From Desulfurivibrio sp. (GTDB lineage: Bacteria > Desulfobacterota > Desulfobulbia > Desulfobulbales > SURF-16): a stretch of DNA of 34,188 nt. This document shows positions 1 through 8,131 of this stretch, piece after piece; within the stretch, counting starts at the first letter, position 1, and each line of letters opens with the position of its first letter. Location of the stretch: contig QZKJ01000016.1 in the NCBI GenBank assembly GCA_003605035.1, positions 1 through 34,188 of the forward strand. The letters are read 5' to 3'. The notes under the pieces were generated by a model, which was given only the letters and a program-made list of their open reading frames with translations, was not told where the DNA came from and searched no databases. The translations under genes and the position numbers were made by a program.

Positions 1-87
1 AAGTCAAGGATGCTCCCTGCCGACTCTGCTAAGATCTTCTTAAAAGCAAAGCAGCCAATAAACACTATTCAACTTAGGAGGAATATC

Positions 88-1716
88 ATGTTTTGTTATC
101 AGTGTGAGCAAACAGCCAAAGGCAAGGCCTGCACCGCAATCGGCGTCTGCGGCAAGACCGGTGATGTCGCCGCCCTGCAGGATCTTCTCATTCATGCCGT
201 GCAGGGACTTTCCCTGTATGCCATGGAAGCGCGCCAATGCGGGGTGGCAACCCCGGAAACCGGACTTTTTATCTGCGAAGCAACCTTCTCCACCCTGACC
301 AATGTCAATTTTGATGCCGAGCGTTTTGTCACCCTGATCAACAAGACCGTGCAGCTGAGAGAAGGGCTGCAGGCAAAAATCAGGGCCGCAGGCGGCAAAA
401 GCGATTTCAGCGAACCTGCCGCAAATTTTACCCCGGCGGGCGATCTGGCCGGACTGGTCAAGCAGGGCGAGGCGGTTGCCCTGAATAAAGAGAGCAGCGA
501 GAACCCGGACATCGTTTCGCTCAAGCACATTCTGCTCTTCGGCCTCAAGGGCGTGGCCGCCTATGCCGACCATGCCAGGATCCTCGGCCAGGAAGACGAC
601 AAGGTCTATGCCTTTATCGAAGAGGGCCTGACCTCCATCCTGCGCACCGACCTCGGACTGGAGCAGTGGATCGGCCTGGTGTTGAAATGCGGCGAGATCA
701 ACCTGCGCACCATGGAGCTGCTCGATGCCGGCAACACCGGCACCTTCGGCCATCCGGTTCCCACCATGGTTCCCCTGGGCGCCAGAAAGGGCAAGGCCAT
801 GCTGGTCTCAGGCCATGATCTCAAGGATCTCGGCGCCATACTGGACCAGACCGCCGGCAAGGGCATTCATGTCTACACCCACGGCGAAATGCTGCCCTGC
901 CACGGCTACCCTGAGCTGAAGAAATACCCTCATTTCCACGGCCATTACGGCACCGCCTGGCAGAACCAGGCCAAGGAATTCGCCGAATTCCCCGGCGCCA
1001 TCGTCATGACCACCAACTGTATCCAGAAGCCGAAGGATTCCTACAAGGACAACATCTTTACCACCGGCCTGGTGGGCTGGCCCGGGGTCAGCCATATTGC
1101 CGGCAAGGATTTCCGTCCGGCCATAGACAAGGCCCTGGCCATGGAAGGCTTTCCGGCCGATACCGACAAGGGAAGCGTCATGGTGGGCTTTGCCCGCAAT
1201 GCGGTGCTCGGCGTGGCAGACAAGGTGATTGACGCGGTCAAGAATAAGGCGATCAGGCATTTCTTCCTGGTGGCCGGCTGCGACGGGGCAAAGCCCGGCC
1301 GCAACTACTACACGGAAATCGTGGAAAAAATTCCGCAGGACTGCGTGGTGCTTACCCTGGCCTGCGGCAAGTTCCGCTTCTTTGACAAACAGCTCGGCGA
1401 TATCGGCGGCATCCCGCGGCTGCTTGATGTGGGGCAGTGCAACGACGCCTACTCCGCCATCCAGATCGCCGTGGCCCTGGCCAACGCCTTCGGCTGCGGG
1501 GTCAATGATCTGCCGCTCTCCATGATTCTCTCCTGGTACGAGCAGAAGGCGGTGGCCATCCTGCTGACCCTCTTTTATCTGGGCATCCAGGATATCCGCC
1601 TGGGACCGAGTCTGCCGGCCTTTGTGACGCCGAACGTGCTTGATGTGCTGGTGAAAAACTTCAACATCAAACCCGTTGCCACGCCTGATGAGGATCTCAA
1701 GGCCATCCTCGGCTAA
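88..1716 (+). CDS. hcp: Hybrid-cluster protein (hydroxylamine reductase / NO-stress protein)
   Basis: This 542-residue protein is a hybrid-cluster protein, a cytoplasmic Fe-S enzyme reported to reduce hydroxylamine or NO and to protect anaerobes against nitrosative stress. The N-terminus carries the cubane-cluster cysteines C3, C6, C15 and C21. Later motifs fit the hybrid-cluster ligands: GHPVPTMV (His), MLPCHGYP, VAGCDGAKPG, TLACGKFRF, DVGQCNDAYS, and SWYEQKA with its Glu and Lys. Length is normal for the family. I chose the ATG at 88 because AGGAGG lies 7-8 bases upstream and family members begin MFCYQC; an in-frame start at 10 has neither. It heads a likely three-gene run with the HD and ferredoxin genes. 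A GTCAA at 3-7 could be half of an HcpR-type box cut by the window edge, but this cannot be judged. Identity is secure. Confidence 0.97.
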   Translation: MFCYQCEQTAKGKACTAIGVCGKTGDVAALQDLLIHAVQGLSLYAMEARQCGVATPETGLFICEATFSTLTNVNFDAERFVTLINKTVQLREGLQAKIRAAGGKSDFSEPAANFTPAGDLAGLVKQGEAVALNKESSENPDIVSLKHILLFGLKGVAAYADHARILGQEDDKVYAFIEEGLTSILRTDLGLEQWIGLVLKCGEINLRTMELLDAGNTGTFGHPVPTMVPLGARKGKAMLVSGHDLKDLGAILDQTAGKGIHVYTHGEMLPCHGYPELKKYPHFHGHYGTAWQNQAKEFAEFPGAIVMTTNCIQKPKDSYKDNIFTTGLVGWPGVSHIAGKDFRPAIDKALAMEGFPADTDKGSVMVGFARNAVLGVADKVIDAVKNKAIRHFFLVAGCDGAKPGRNYYTEIVEKIPQDCVVLTLACGKFRFFDKQLGDIGGIPRLLDVGQCNDAYSAIQIAVALANAFGCGVNDLPLSMILSWYEQKAVAILLTLFYLGIQDIRLGPSLPAFVTPNVLDVLVKNFNIKPVATPDEDLKAILG

Positions 1717-1744
1717 CCGGCATGGCCAGGCCGGGCCGGTTTTT
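1715..1744 (+). terminator. Possible intrinsic terminator/attenuator after hcp
   Basis: AACCGGC (1715-1721) pairs with GCCGGTT (1735-1741) and runs into TTTTT. It overlaps the hcp stop codon. The internal GGCC copies allow alternative pairing. It may reduce readthrough into the downstream HD gene, giving hcp more transcript than its partners. Confidence 0.5.
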
Positions 1745-1808
1745 CATTTAACCTTTTCGCGCAGGGGGAGAAAACGCCCTCTCCCTGCTTTTCACCAGGG
1801 AGCACGCT

Positions 1809-2522
1809 ATGCAATGCCCCGGACAGGACAGCCGCTACTGGGAAAGCGAGGCAATCTTTGAGGTAAAATGCCCCAAGTGCCAGCATGTCATCGAGTTTTT
1901 CAAGGATGATGCCAGCAGAACCTGCCGCTCGTGCGGCCACCGCCTGCTGAACCCGCGCATCGATTTCGGCTGCGCCGCCTATTGCCCCCATGCGGCCCAG
2001 TGTCTCGGCTCTTTACCCGAGGGGCTCAAGAGCTCCGCCGGCCAGTCCCTGAAAGACCGGGTGGCGGTGGAGATGAAACGCTTTTTCGGCACTGATTTCA
2101 AACGAATCGGCCATGCGGGCAGGGTCGCCCATTACGCGGAGGAGATCAACCGCAGCGAACAGGGTGATCCGGCCGTGGTCCTCATCAGCGCCTATCTGCA
2201 CGATATCGGCGGCAGTGCCACCGGGCACCGGCAGCAGGAGGGACCGCAGCCGGCCCGGGAGATCCTGACCAGGCTGGGGGCGGAGCAGGCGCTGATTGAA
2301 GAGGTCTGCGCCATCATCGGTCAGCACCAGGAGCCGGGGCAGGAGCAAACCACCAATTTCAAGGTGCTCCATGATGCGAATCTCCTCACCAGGCTGGACG
2401 AGGCGCAGAAGGAATCGCCCTCGCCCCGGGAGCAGTTGACCCGCATCATCGCCACGTCCTTTCTCACCGAAACGGGACGGCAGTTGGCGACCAAGGTACT
2501 TTTACAAAACAAAACGAGCTGA
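1809..2522 (+). CDS. Zinc-ribbon HD-domain protein (putative phosphohydrolase)
   Basis: This 237-residue protein has two parts. An N-terminal zinc-ribbon-like section carries C21/C24 and C39/C42, followed by more cysteines (C55, C59, C65). A C-terminal HD domain has metal-ligand candidates H102, H131-D132 (in YLHDIGG) and D189. HD proteins are typically metal-dependent phosphohydrolases, but the substrate cannot be read from the sequence. The gene sits 92 bases after hcp and 4 bases before a ferredoxin-like gene, so it is probably co-transcribed with them. A role in a redox or nitrosative stress response is inferred from this context only. The cysteine-rich N-terminus could bind zinc or an Fe-S cluster. 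Confidence 0.85.
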   Translation: MQCPGQDSRYWESEAIFEVKCPKCQHVIEFFKDDASRTCRSCGHRLLNPRIDFGCAAYCPHAAQCLGSLPEGLKSSAGQSLKDRVAVEMKRFFGTDFKRIGHAGRVAHYAEEINRSEQGDPAVVLISAYLHDIGGSATGHRQQEGPQPAREILTRLGAEQALIEEVCAIIGQHQEPGQEQTTNFKVLHDANLLTRLDEAQKESPSPREQLTRIIATSFLTETGRQLATKVLLQNKTS

Positions 2523-2526
2523 TATT

Positions 2527-3261
2527 ATGAAAATAACACGTAAAATTATACAGATAGATGAAGACCTCTGCAACGGCTGCGGCCAGTGCGTCACCGGCTG
2601 CGCCGAAGCGGCCCTGGAGGTCATCAACGGCAAGGCCCGTCTGGTGGCCGAAAAATTCTGTGACGGTCTGGGCGCCTGCCTGGGAGAATGCCCCACCGGA
2701 GCCCTGCAGATCATTGAGCGGGAAGCGGATGATTTTGATGAAAAGGCGGTGGAAGAATTTCTCAAGACCAGGGAGGAACAAAGCAAGGCGGCCTCGACAC
2801 CCTGCGGCTGTCCATCCGCCAAGCTGCAGAGCTTCCCGGTCCAAAGCCCCTGCCAGGCGGCCAATCAGCCGCGGACCATGAGCGGCAAGTCCGTCTCCGC
2901 CCTCTGCCACTGGCCGGTGCAGATCCGGCTTGTCCCGGCCAGCGCGCCGTTTCTCGAAAAAAGCGATCTGCTCATTGTGGCGGACTGTGCGCCCATTGCC
3001 TACCCGGATTTCCATCAGGATTTCATCCAGGGCCGGGTGGTGATGATGGGTTGCCCCAAATTTGATGACCGGGAGGGTTATATCGCCAAATTTACGGAAA
3101 TTTTCAGCAGCCGCTCCATTCAAAGCATCACCTCGGTGATCATGGAGGTGCCCTGCTGCGCCAGCATGCGCTCCATCATCAGCGAAGCGCTGCAACGGGC
3201 AGGCAAGGATATCAGCCGGCAGGAATTTGTCATCAGCGCCAGAGGCGAGATTCTGTCCTAG
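2527..3261 (+). CDS. 4Fe-4S ferredoxin-like protein of the hcp cluster
   Basis: The N-terminal 60 residues of this 244-residue protein form a bacterial-type ferredoxin domain. The first motif is complete (C15, C18, C21, C25). The second reads C45-xx-L48-xx-C51-xxx-C55-P, so the usual second cysteine is replaced by leucine. The C-terminal ~180 residues hold scattered cysteine motifs (TPCGCP, SALCHWP, VADCAP, MGCPKFDD, VPCCAS), which suggest extra cluster or metal binding. It starts 4 bases after the HD gene and most likely shuttles electrons to Hcp or senses redox state. The partner assignment is inferred from the operon. The protein has no signal peptide and should be cytoplasmic. Confidence 0.88.
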   Translation: MKITRKIIQIDEDLCNGCGQCVTGCAEAALEVINGKARLVAEKFCDGLGACLGECPTGALQIIEREADDFDEKAVEEFLKTREEQSKAASTPCGCPSAKLQSFPVQSPCQAANQPRTMSGKSVSALCHWPVQIRLVPASAPFLEKSDLLIVADCAPIAYPDFHQDFIQGRVVMMGCPKFDDREGYIAKFTEIFSSRSIQSITSVIMEVPCCASMRSIISEALQRAGKDISRQEFVISARGEILS

Positions 3262-3280
3262 GGAAGAGGCTGAAGCAGGG

Positions 3281-3308
3281 GTCAGGGCGGTTCGCGAACC
3301 GCCCCGAC
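3281..3308. terminator. Strong palindrome between convergent genes
   Basis: The palindrome GGGCGGTTCG/CGAACCGCCC (3285-3304) is flanked by GTC...GAC. It lies between the converging ferredoxin (+) and HEAT-like (-) genes. No clean T-tract follows on either strand, so termination is plausible but not certain. Confidence 0.45.
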
Positions 3309-3355
3309 TCCTCACTCCTCACTCCTCACTTTTCACTTTTCACTTTTCACTTCCC
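3307..3355. repeat. Heptanucleotide tandem repeat, strand-asymmetric pyrimidine tract
   Basis: Seven consecutive 7-base units are present: ACTCCTC three times, ACTTTTC three times, then ACTTCCC. One strand is almost all pyrimidine. The run starts beside the palindrome at 3285-3304 and overlaps the stop codon and last codons of the HEAT-like gene. Such arrays are prone to slippage. Confidence 0.85.
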
Positions 3356-4030
3356 CTCGATGCGGGCCAGGGCCTGCCTGGCCAGGGCGCCGACCGTGGT
3401 ATCAAGCAGCCGGCGGTCCTCATAGAGCCTGACCGGCTGGCTGATGTCGACAAAGTCGCGGATATGATGGGCCGCCTCCTTGATGCGGAGAATGCCGAAG
3501 TTACGGCTGGCCAGCCCCAGAACCACCTCATCCGGGGACTCCAGGAAGAGGGTCATATACCCCTCCCCGTCATATTTCAGGATAAGCTCCGGCCGCACCA
3601 TGGCCAACCGGCCGACGCCCCACAGCAACCCGCGCTGCAGGGCCGGCAGTTCCAGAAAATTTTCCTCGCGCATATAGGAGACCAGCATATGGGCATACTC
3701 GGCGGCCAGCTGCCGGTTGACCGCCATGATCTCGCCCATGGCCTCCGGCATGCCCCAGCCGATGCCGCCTGATTCCTCGTTGAGATTCCAGAGGATGCGC
3801 CGCATGATCACCCGGGCCGCCTCCATATCGTGCCGGGCCATGGCATCCATCACCTGGCCGAAGGCGGTTACCGCATGCCACTTCACCTGGTCATCGGCGT
3901 GGTAGAGACCGGACATCAGCGAGGGAATGACCAGCTGCGGCGGCATCAGCCGTACCTCGGCGAGGATATGCTCAACATCAGCTTCCCGCAGCAGCGGCAT
4001 CAGCTTTTTTTTTACGGCCCGTTCTTTCAA
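3347..4030 (-). CDS. HEAT-like repeat protein (DVU0298-type family)
   Basis: This 227-residue soluble protein is built of repeated helical hairpins such as VIPSLMSGLYHADDQVKWHA and GLLWGVGRLAMVRPELILKY, typical of HEAT/armadillo scaffolds. It has no catalytic motif or signal peptide. It resembles a small family in sulfate-reducing bacteria that I recall as DVU0298-like; that match is from memory. The proposed start is a TTG eight bases after the flavodiiron gene's stop, so translation is probably coupled; an ATG ten codons downstream (4000) is the alternative. The stop codon lies inside the heptad repeat array, so slippage there could change the C-terminus. A role as a partner of the flavodiiron protein is a guess from the operon. 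Confidence 0.8.
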   Translation of the reverse strand: MKERAVKKKLMPLLREADVEHILAEVRLMPPQLVIPSLMSGLYHADDQVKWHAVTAFGQVMDAMARHDMEAARVIMRRILWNLNEESGGIGWGMPEAMGEIMAVNRQLAAEYAHMLVSYMREENFLELPALQRGLLWGVGRLAMVRPELILKYDGEGYMTLFLESPDEVVLGLASRNFGILRIKEAAHHIRDFVDISQPVRLYEDRRLLDTTVGALARQALARIEGK

Positions 4031-4038
4031 GGAAAATT

Positions 4039-5229
4039 TTACCTGGCTTTTACCGCCTGGCCCACCCTGACGCCCAGGTCAAAGCATTGGCGCAACTCCT
4101 CATGGGTGGGCACGTTTTTCACCTTGATGCCCGGATCAACCAGTTCCACCCCCATTTCCTCCAGAAAGCCGTTGATGTGCTTGACCGCCTCGCCGGACCA
4201 GCCGAAGGAGCCGAAGGCGGCCCCGACCTTGCGTTTGGGCCGCAGACCCTTGAGATAGGTCAAGACATCCGCCATGGTGGGCAGCATGCCGTTGTTCAAG
4301 GTGGGAGAGCCGAACAGCATCGCCCTGGCATCGAGAATCTCGGTGATGATATCACTGCGGTGGTTCACCTTCAGATCCATCATCTTGACGCTGATCCCTT
4401 CCTGCACCAGGCCCTGGCAGATGGCCCTGGCCATCATTTCCGTGCTGCGCCACATGGTGTCATAGGCCACCACCGCCTTTTCCCGGGACTCATAGCTGCT
4501 CCAGCGGGCATAGGCATCAATGATCTGCTGCGGGTTCTTGCGCCAGATCAAGCCATGATCAGGGGCGATCATATCGATGTCGAGCTTCATCTCCTGTACG
4601 GTCTGCAGCAGTTTCTGCACATTGGGCGAAAAAATCATGAGAATATTGGCATAATATTTGGCCGCATGGCTCATCAGCTCCTCCTGGCTCACCTCGTCGT
4701 TAAAGCGTTCGGAGGTGGACCAGTGCTGGCCGAAGGCATCGCTGGAGATCAGGAGTTTGTCCTCGGGGATATAGGAGAACATGCTGTCCGGCCAGTGCAG
4801 CATGCGGGTTTCCAGGAAGTGCACCGTTTTCCGGCCCAGCTTGAGGGTATCGCCGGATTTCACCACCTGCAGCGGCCAGCCCTTGGGATGAAAATGACTC
4901 TCGATCGCCTTTTCTCCCATGGGTGAGCAGAAGATTTTCTCCGGCTTGATCAGCTCCACCATCTCCGGCAGACAGCCTGAGTGGTCCAGCTCCACATGGT
5001 TGACAATGATATAATCGATTGCGGCCGGATCGGTCAGCTGGCTGATGCGGTGCAGCATCTCGTTTTTAAAGGGCTTTTTCACCGTATCAAAGAGGGCGAT
5101 CTTTTCATCCATGGCCAGAAAGGCGTTATAGGTGGTGCCCTTATAGGTCGAATACCCATGGAAATCGCGGATATTCCAGTCCACTGCACCGACCCAATGA
5201 ATTTTATCCTTTATCTCCGTTGCACTCAT
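4039..5229 (-). CDS. FprA-family flavodiiron protein (O2/NO reductase)
   Basis: This 396-residue A-type flavoprotein reduces O2 to water and/or NO to N2O in the cytoplasm, usually fed by rubredoxin. The N-terminal metallo-beta-lactamase-like domain holds the diiron ligands in NHVELDHSG (H78, E80, D82, H83), HWPDS (H145), SSDAFG (D164) and PDHGLIWR (H225). The C-terminal domain from about residue 250 is a flavodoxin-like FMN module (VVAYDTMWRSTE, GSPTLNNGMLP). AGGAGGA lies seven bases before the ATG. It has no fused rubredoxin, so the donor must be encoded elsewhere. The downstream HEAT-like gene follows eight bases later. The setting beside ferritin, desulfoferrodoxin and a Fur-type regulator fits oxygen defence. 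Confidence 0.96.
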   Translation of the reverse strand: MSATEIKDKIHWVGAVDWNIRDFHGYSTYKGTTYNAFLAMDEKIALFDTVKKPFKNEMLHRISQLTDPAAIDYIIVNHVELDHSGCLPEMVELIKPEKIFCSPMGEKAIESHFHPKGWPLQVVKSGDTLKLGRKTVHFLETRMLHWPDSMFSYIPEDKLLISSDAFGQHWSTSERFNDEVSQEELMSHAAKYYANILMIFSPNVQKLLQTVQEMKLDIDMIAPDHGLIWRKNPQQIIDAYARWSSYESREKAVVAYDTMWRSTEMMARAICQGLVQEGISVKMMDLKVNHRSDIITEILDARAMLFGSPTLNNGMLPTMADVLTYLKGLRPKRKVGAAFGSFGWSGEAVKHINGFLEEMGVELVDPGIKVKNVPTHEELRQCFDLGVRVGQAVKAR

Positions 5230-5325
5230 GCAAGTCCTCCTGTCACGTCATTTATCTTATTAAACAATACAAAACAGTTACCATCTAATCATGACCTTGG
5301 CAATTTCAAAAAAAACTCAGCCAAC

Positions 5326-5364
5326 AAAAAAAAGGCCACCCTGACACTAAATGTCAGGGTGGCC
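5326..5364 (-). terminator. Intrinsic terminator of the ferritin transcript
   Basis: A perfect 13-bp stem (5334-5346 with 5352-5364) encloses a five-base loop, CTAAA. Read on the minus strand it is followed by eight T residues (5333-5326). It lies 29 bases after the ferritin stop and ends the dfx-ferritin transcript. Confidence 0.93.
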
Positions 5365-5392
5365 GCGGGTTGCTGTTCTTTCTTTTTGCTGC

Positions 5393-5899
5393 CTACCGGG
5401 CAGGCGGGGTGAAAACTCTTTTGGCCAGTTCCAGATCAATGGCAAAGAGTCCGCTTTTATCCTTGCCGATCAGTTTGAATTTCTCCAGCACCGAACTGGC
5501 GGAGGCCTCCTCCTCAACCTGCTCGGAGACAAACCACTGCAGAAAAATATTGGTGGCATGGTCCCGTTCGTCCAAGGCAAGATTGACCAGGCCGTTAATC
5601 AGTGCGGTCACCTTCTGCTCATGGGACAACACCTCTTCAAAAACATGCAGAGGCGTCTTCCACTCGGACGGCGGCTGGGCAATGCCCGCCAGGATGGCCC
5701 GGCCGCCGCGCTCATTGATGTAATCATAAATCTTGATGGCGTGAAAGAGTTCCTCCTGGGCCTGCACCCTCATCCAGTTGGCGCAGCCGGCCAGACTGAT
5801 TGATTCAAAATAGGAACTCATGGACAGATAGAAATAGGAAGAATAGAGCTCCCAGTTAACCTGTTCATTGAGAGCTTTTTCGATATTTTTGCTCAGCAT
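5393..5899 (-). CDS. ftnA: Non-haem ferritin (iron storage)
   Basis: This 168-residue ferritin-like four-helix protein stores iron and oxidises Fe(II). Its ferroxidase residues fall at the same numbers as in E. coli FtnA: E17, E50, H53, E94, Q127 and E130. It starts three bases after the desulfoferrodoxin stop codon, with GGAGG inside the end of that gene, so the two are translationally coupled. A strong terminator lies just downstream. Pairing with superoxide reductase fits a system that keeps Fe(II) away from reactive oxygen. The family assignment is secure; the symbol is by family only. Confidence 0.95.
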   Translation of the reverse strand: MLSKNIEKALNEQVNWELYSSYFYLSMSSYFESISLAGCANWMRVQAQEELFHAIKIYDYINERGGRAILAGIAQPPSEWKTPLHVFEEVLSHEQKVTALINGLVNLALDERDHATNIFLQWFVSEQVEEEASASSVLEKFKLIGKDKSGLFAIDLELAKRVFTPPAR

Positions 5900-5902
5900 C
5901 GG

Positions 5903-6277
5903 CTAACTCCTCCACAGTCCATGCAGATTACAGTAGGCCCTGGCCTGGACATCCTGGGCCGCGGTCTGGAAAGTTGCCTCCGGAGCATCCCCCGGTTTGA
6001 GAAACTGCCGCAGCACCTTGCCGCCGGCGGTAAGCTCGATCCATTCAATATAATGTTTTTCTTCCATGGGATGGGGTACGGATCCCAGTTTCACCCTGTA
6101 TCCCCCCTCAATTTTCTCGATAACAGGCACATGTTTTTCCCTGGCCGCGTCAACGGTATTTTCCACAAAAAGCTGCATAGGCTGTCCACAGCAGACCAGC
6201 TCACCCGCCCCGGCATGCAGCACCTCGACTATGTTTCCGCACACTGCACATTTGTAGACTTCCAGCTGTTTGGTCAT
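5903..6277 (-). CDS. dfx: Desulfoferrodoxin (class I superoxide reductase)
   Basis: This 124-residue protein reduces superoxide to peroxide in the cytoplasm. The N-terminal desulforedoxin-like Fe(SCys)4 site is C10, C13, C29 and C30. The catalytic Fe(His)4Cys site is H49, H69, H75, H119 and C116, with E47 as the sixth-position glutamate; these match the numbering I know for Desulfovibrio enzymes. I chose the ATG at 6277 because AAGGAGA precedes it by about seven bases and the protein then begins [11 protein letters not shown] longer in-frame start at 6331 adds an unrelated extension. It lies 87 bases after a Fur-type regulator gene on the same strand and overlaps functionally with the coupled ferritin gene. 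Confidence 0.96.
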   Translation of the reverse strand: MTKQLEVYKCAVCGNIVEVLHAGAGELVCCGQPMQLFVENTVDAAREKHVPVIEKIEGGYRVKLGSVPHPMEEKHYIEWIELTAGGKVLRQFLKPGDAPEATFQTAAQDVQARAYCNLHGLWRS

Positions 6278-6364
6278 CCTCTTCTCCTTTTCAATTGGCG
6301 GCAATCCCCACCAGAGACCCGCGGCGTGCACAACCCTCTCCCGGTTGCTTCCGCCATTTATTGC

Positions 6365-6775
6365 TTACGCCGTTGCTTTTTTCTTATGCTGGCAGATCGG
6401 GCAAAGACCGGTAAACTCGAGTCGGTGGCGAAAAATCATGAAATCCGTCATTTTCTGGGCCTCTGCCTCGAGATTATACTTCGGCGTCACATCGATATCG
6501 CCAACCCGTCCACAGTCAACGCAACGGACATGGGAGTGAATGCTGATGTCGCCATCAAACCTTTTCTGGGTCCCGCCGACATCAAGCTTCTGTATGATAC
6601 CAGATTCTGATAGGATTTCCAAATTTCTGTAGACGGTCCCCAAACTGATTTTCGGCATCTTCTTCCGCAGCATCTGGTACATGTCATCCGCGGTGGGGTG
6701 TGTTTTAACCTTTCGTAATTCCTCCAGAATTACCTGGCGCTGCTTGGTCATACGCAGTTTATTTTTCGCCTCCAT
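6365..6775 (-). CDS. Fur-family regulator, PerR-like
   Basis: This 136-residue protein is a Fur-superfamily repressor. Its N-terminal winged helix (residues 1-75) contains the recognition segment ISLGTVYRNLEIL. The C-terminal dimer/metal domain has the structural-zinc pairs C85/C88 and C125/C128 and the regulatory H80/H82, plus an Asp in VGDID that fits PerR better than Fur. It heads the transcript that continues into desulfoferrodoxin and ferritin, so its likely job is peroxide- or metal-dependent repression of that operon. AAGGAGG lies at the right distance before the ATG. An AT-rich palindrome upstream may be its own operator. Distinguishing PerR, Fur and Zur from sequence alone is not certain. 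Confidence 0.92.
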   Translation of the reverse strand: MEAKNKLRMTKQRQVILEELRKVKTHPTADDMYQMLRKKMPKISLGTVYRNLEILSESGIIQKLDVGGTQKRFDGDISIHSHVRCVDCGRVGDIDVTPKYNLEAEAQKMTDFMIFRHRLEFTGLCPICQHKKKATA

Positions 6776-6802
6776 TTTCAGCCTCCTTCTATTTGATAGA
6801 AA

Positions 6803-6815
6803 TAATTACTAATTA
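6803..6815. promoter_or_regulatory. Candidate PerR/Fur operator
   Basis: The perfect 13-base inverted repeat TAATTA-C-TAATTA lies in the AT-rich leader 28 bases before the Fur-type gene. It resembles the short AT-rich dyads bound by PerR and Fur. Autoregulation is inferred. Confidence 0.45.
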
Positions 6816-7042
6816 CATTAATATTTTTTTCAGAATTTTACAAGCATCTATCTATAATTATTTTCTTTTTTTTGCATTATTTTCTTTTTCAATCGCACGC
6901 CTCGCAAAAAAACATATTGAAACACTCCCGGCGGCTGGCTCCGGCCGCCGGAACATCCGTCACTAAGAAAATTTTTCAAAAACTCTTCCCAAAAATATCA
7001 AAAAACTCTGTAAGATATAGTCTGTTCAAATCGGAGGTATTT

Positions 7043-8122
7043 ATGAACATGACTGTTCTGAGAAAAATTCTGCTGGTGCTTTCCCTGCTGGCCGTGCTGC
7101 CCGGCAATCATACCGGCGCGGGCAGGGCGTCAGCCGCGGAAGGGAATGACAAGCAGCTGCAGTTGCTCAACTGGTCGGAGTATTTTGACCCCGAAGTGCT
7201 GGCGGAGTTTCAGAAAAGATACGGCATCACCGTGACTGAGACCTATTACGAAACCGACGAAATGAGAAACGAGATCCTGTTTGGCACCAATGGCACAGGG
7301 TATGATCTCATCCTTGCCAACGGCTCCTCAATCGCCTCCTACGTCAGACATGGCTGGCTGGCGCCGGTCAGCGCCAGCAACATTCCCAATCTGCAGCATG
7401 TCAGCCCCAGGTGGCGGACCTCCTTTCCGGAGGCGGAACAGTATGGCGTGCCGTTCCTCTGGGGCACCCTGGGCATCGCCTACCGCACGGACAAAACAAG
7501 CAGGCCGGTGACGAGCTGGATGGACCTGTTCCGGCCCGAGGAGGCGGTGCAGGGCAAAATCATCATGATAAAATATTCCCGCGACCTGGTGGGCATGGCC
7601 CTCAAGGCCCTGGGCTACTCGGTCAACTCAACGGGCAGCCGGGAGCTTGACGAGGCCAAACAGCTGCTGCTGGCCCAGAAGCCCTTCGTCAAAACCTATT
7701 CCTATCTGACCCTGGGCGAAAATTCATCCATGGTGAGCGGCGACGCCTTCATGGCTATGATCTACAACGGCGACGCCCTGGTGCTGCAGCAGCACGACCC
7801 GGCGATCGCCTTTGTGCAGCCGCGGGAAGGCTGCCTGCTCTGGTGTGATTTTTTCGTGATCCCCGCCTCTTCAGTAAAAAAAGAGCTGGCCCACAAATTC
7901 CTCAACTTTATTCACGAACCGGCAATCATGGCAAAACTGGCCAGGTTTGCCTCCTACGCCACCACCAACACGGCAGCGGAAAAGCTCCTGCCCCGTGCAT
8001 TCCTGGATGACCAGAACATCTACCCCGCCAGGGCAATTCTCGAGAAATCCGAGACCTATGCGGATCTGCCTCCCCGCGTGGCTAAAAAATACAACGACAT
8101 CTTCAATCTCGTCATCCAGTAA
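7043..8122 (+). CDS. PotD-like periplasmic polyamine-type binding protein (NspS-like)
   Basis: This 359-residue secreted protein has a Sec signal (MTVLRKILLVLSLLAVLPG..., cleavage probably near ASA) and the fold signature of spermidine/putrescine binding proteins: LLNWSEYFDPEVL near the mature start, YDLILANGSSIA, VPFLWGTLGIAYRTDK, and MAMIYNGDALV. The ATG at 7043 has GGAGG seven bases upstream; the reading frame is open further upstream but without signal or ribosome site. No permease or ATPase gene is adjacent. Instead a membrane GGDEF-EAL gene begins nine bases downstream. That is the organisation of NspS-MbaA in Vibrio cholerae, where the binding protein reports polyamines to the cyclic-di-GMP enzyme. 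The ligand here is not determined; a polyamine is the family expectation. Confidence 0.9.
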   Translation: MNMTVLRKILLVLSLLAVLPGNHTGAGRASAAEGNDKQLQLLNWSEYFDPEVLAEFQKRYGITVTETYYETDEMRNEILFGTNGTGYDLILANGSSIASYVRHGWLAPVSASNIPNLQHVSPRWRTSFPEAEQYGVPFLWGTLGIAYRTDKTSRPVTSWMDLFRPEEAVQGKIIMIKYSRDLVGMALKALGYSVNSTGSRELDEAKQLLLAQKPFVKTYSYLTLGENSSMVSGDAFMAMIYNGDALVLQQHDPAIAFVQPREGCLLWCDFFVIPASSVKKELAHKFLNFIHEPAIMAKLARFASYATTNTAAEKLLPRAFLDDQNIYPARAILEKSETYADLPPRVAKKYNDIFNLVIQ

Positions 8123-8131
8123 GGCCGCGCT

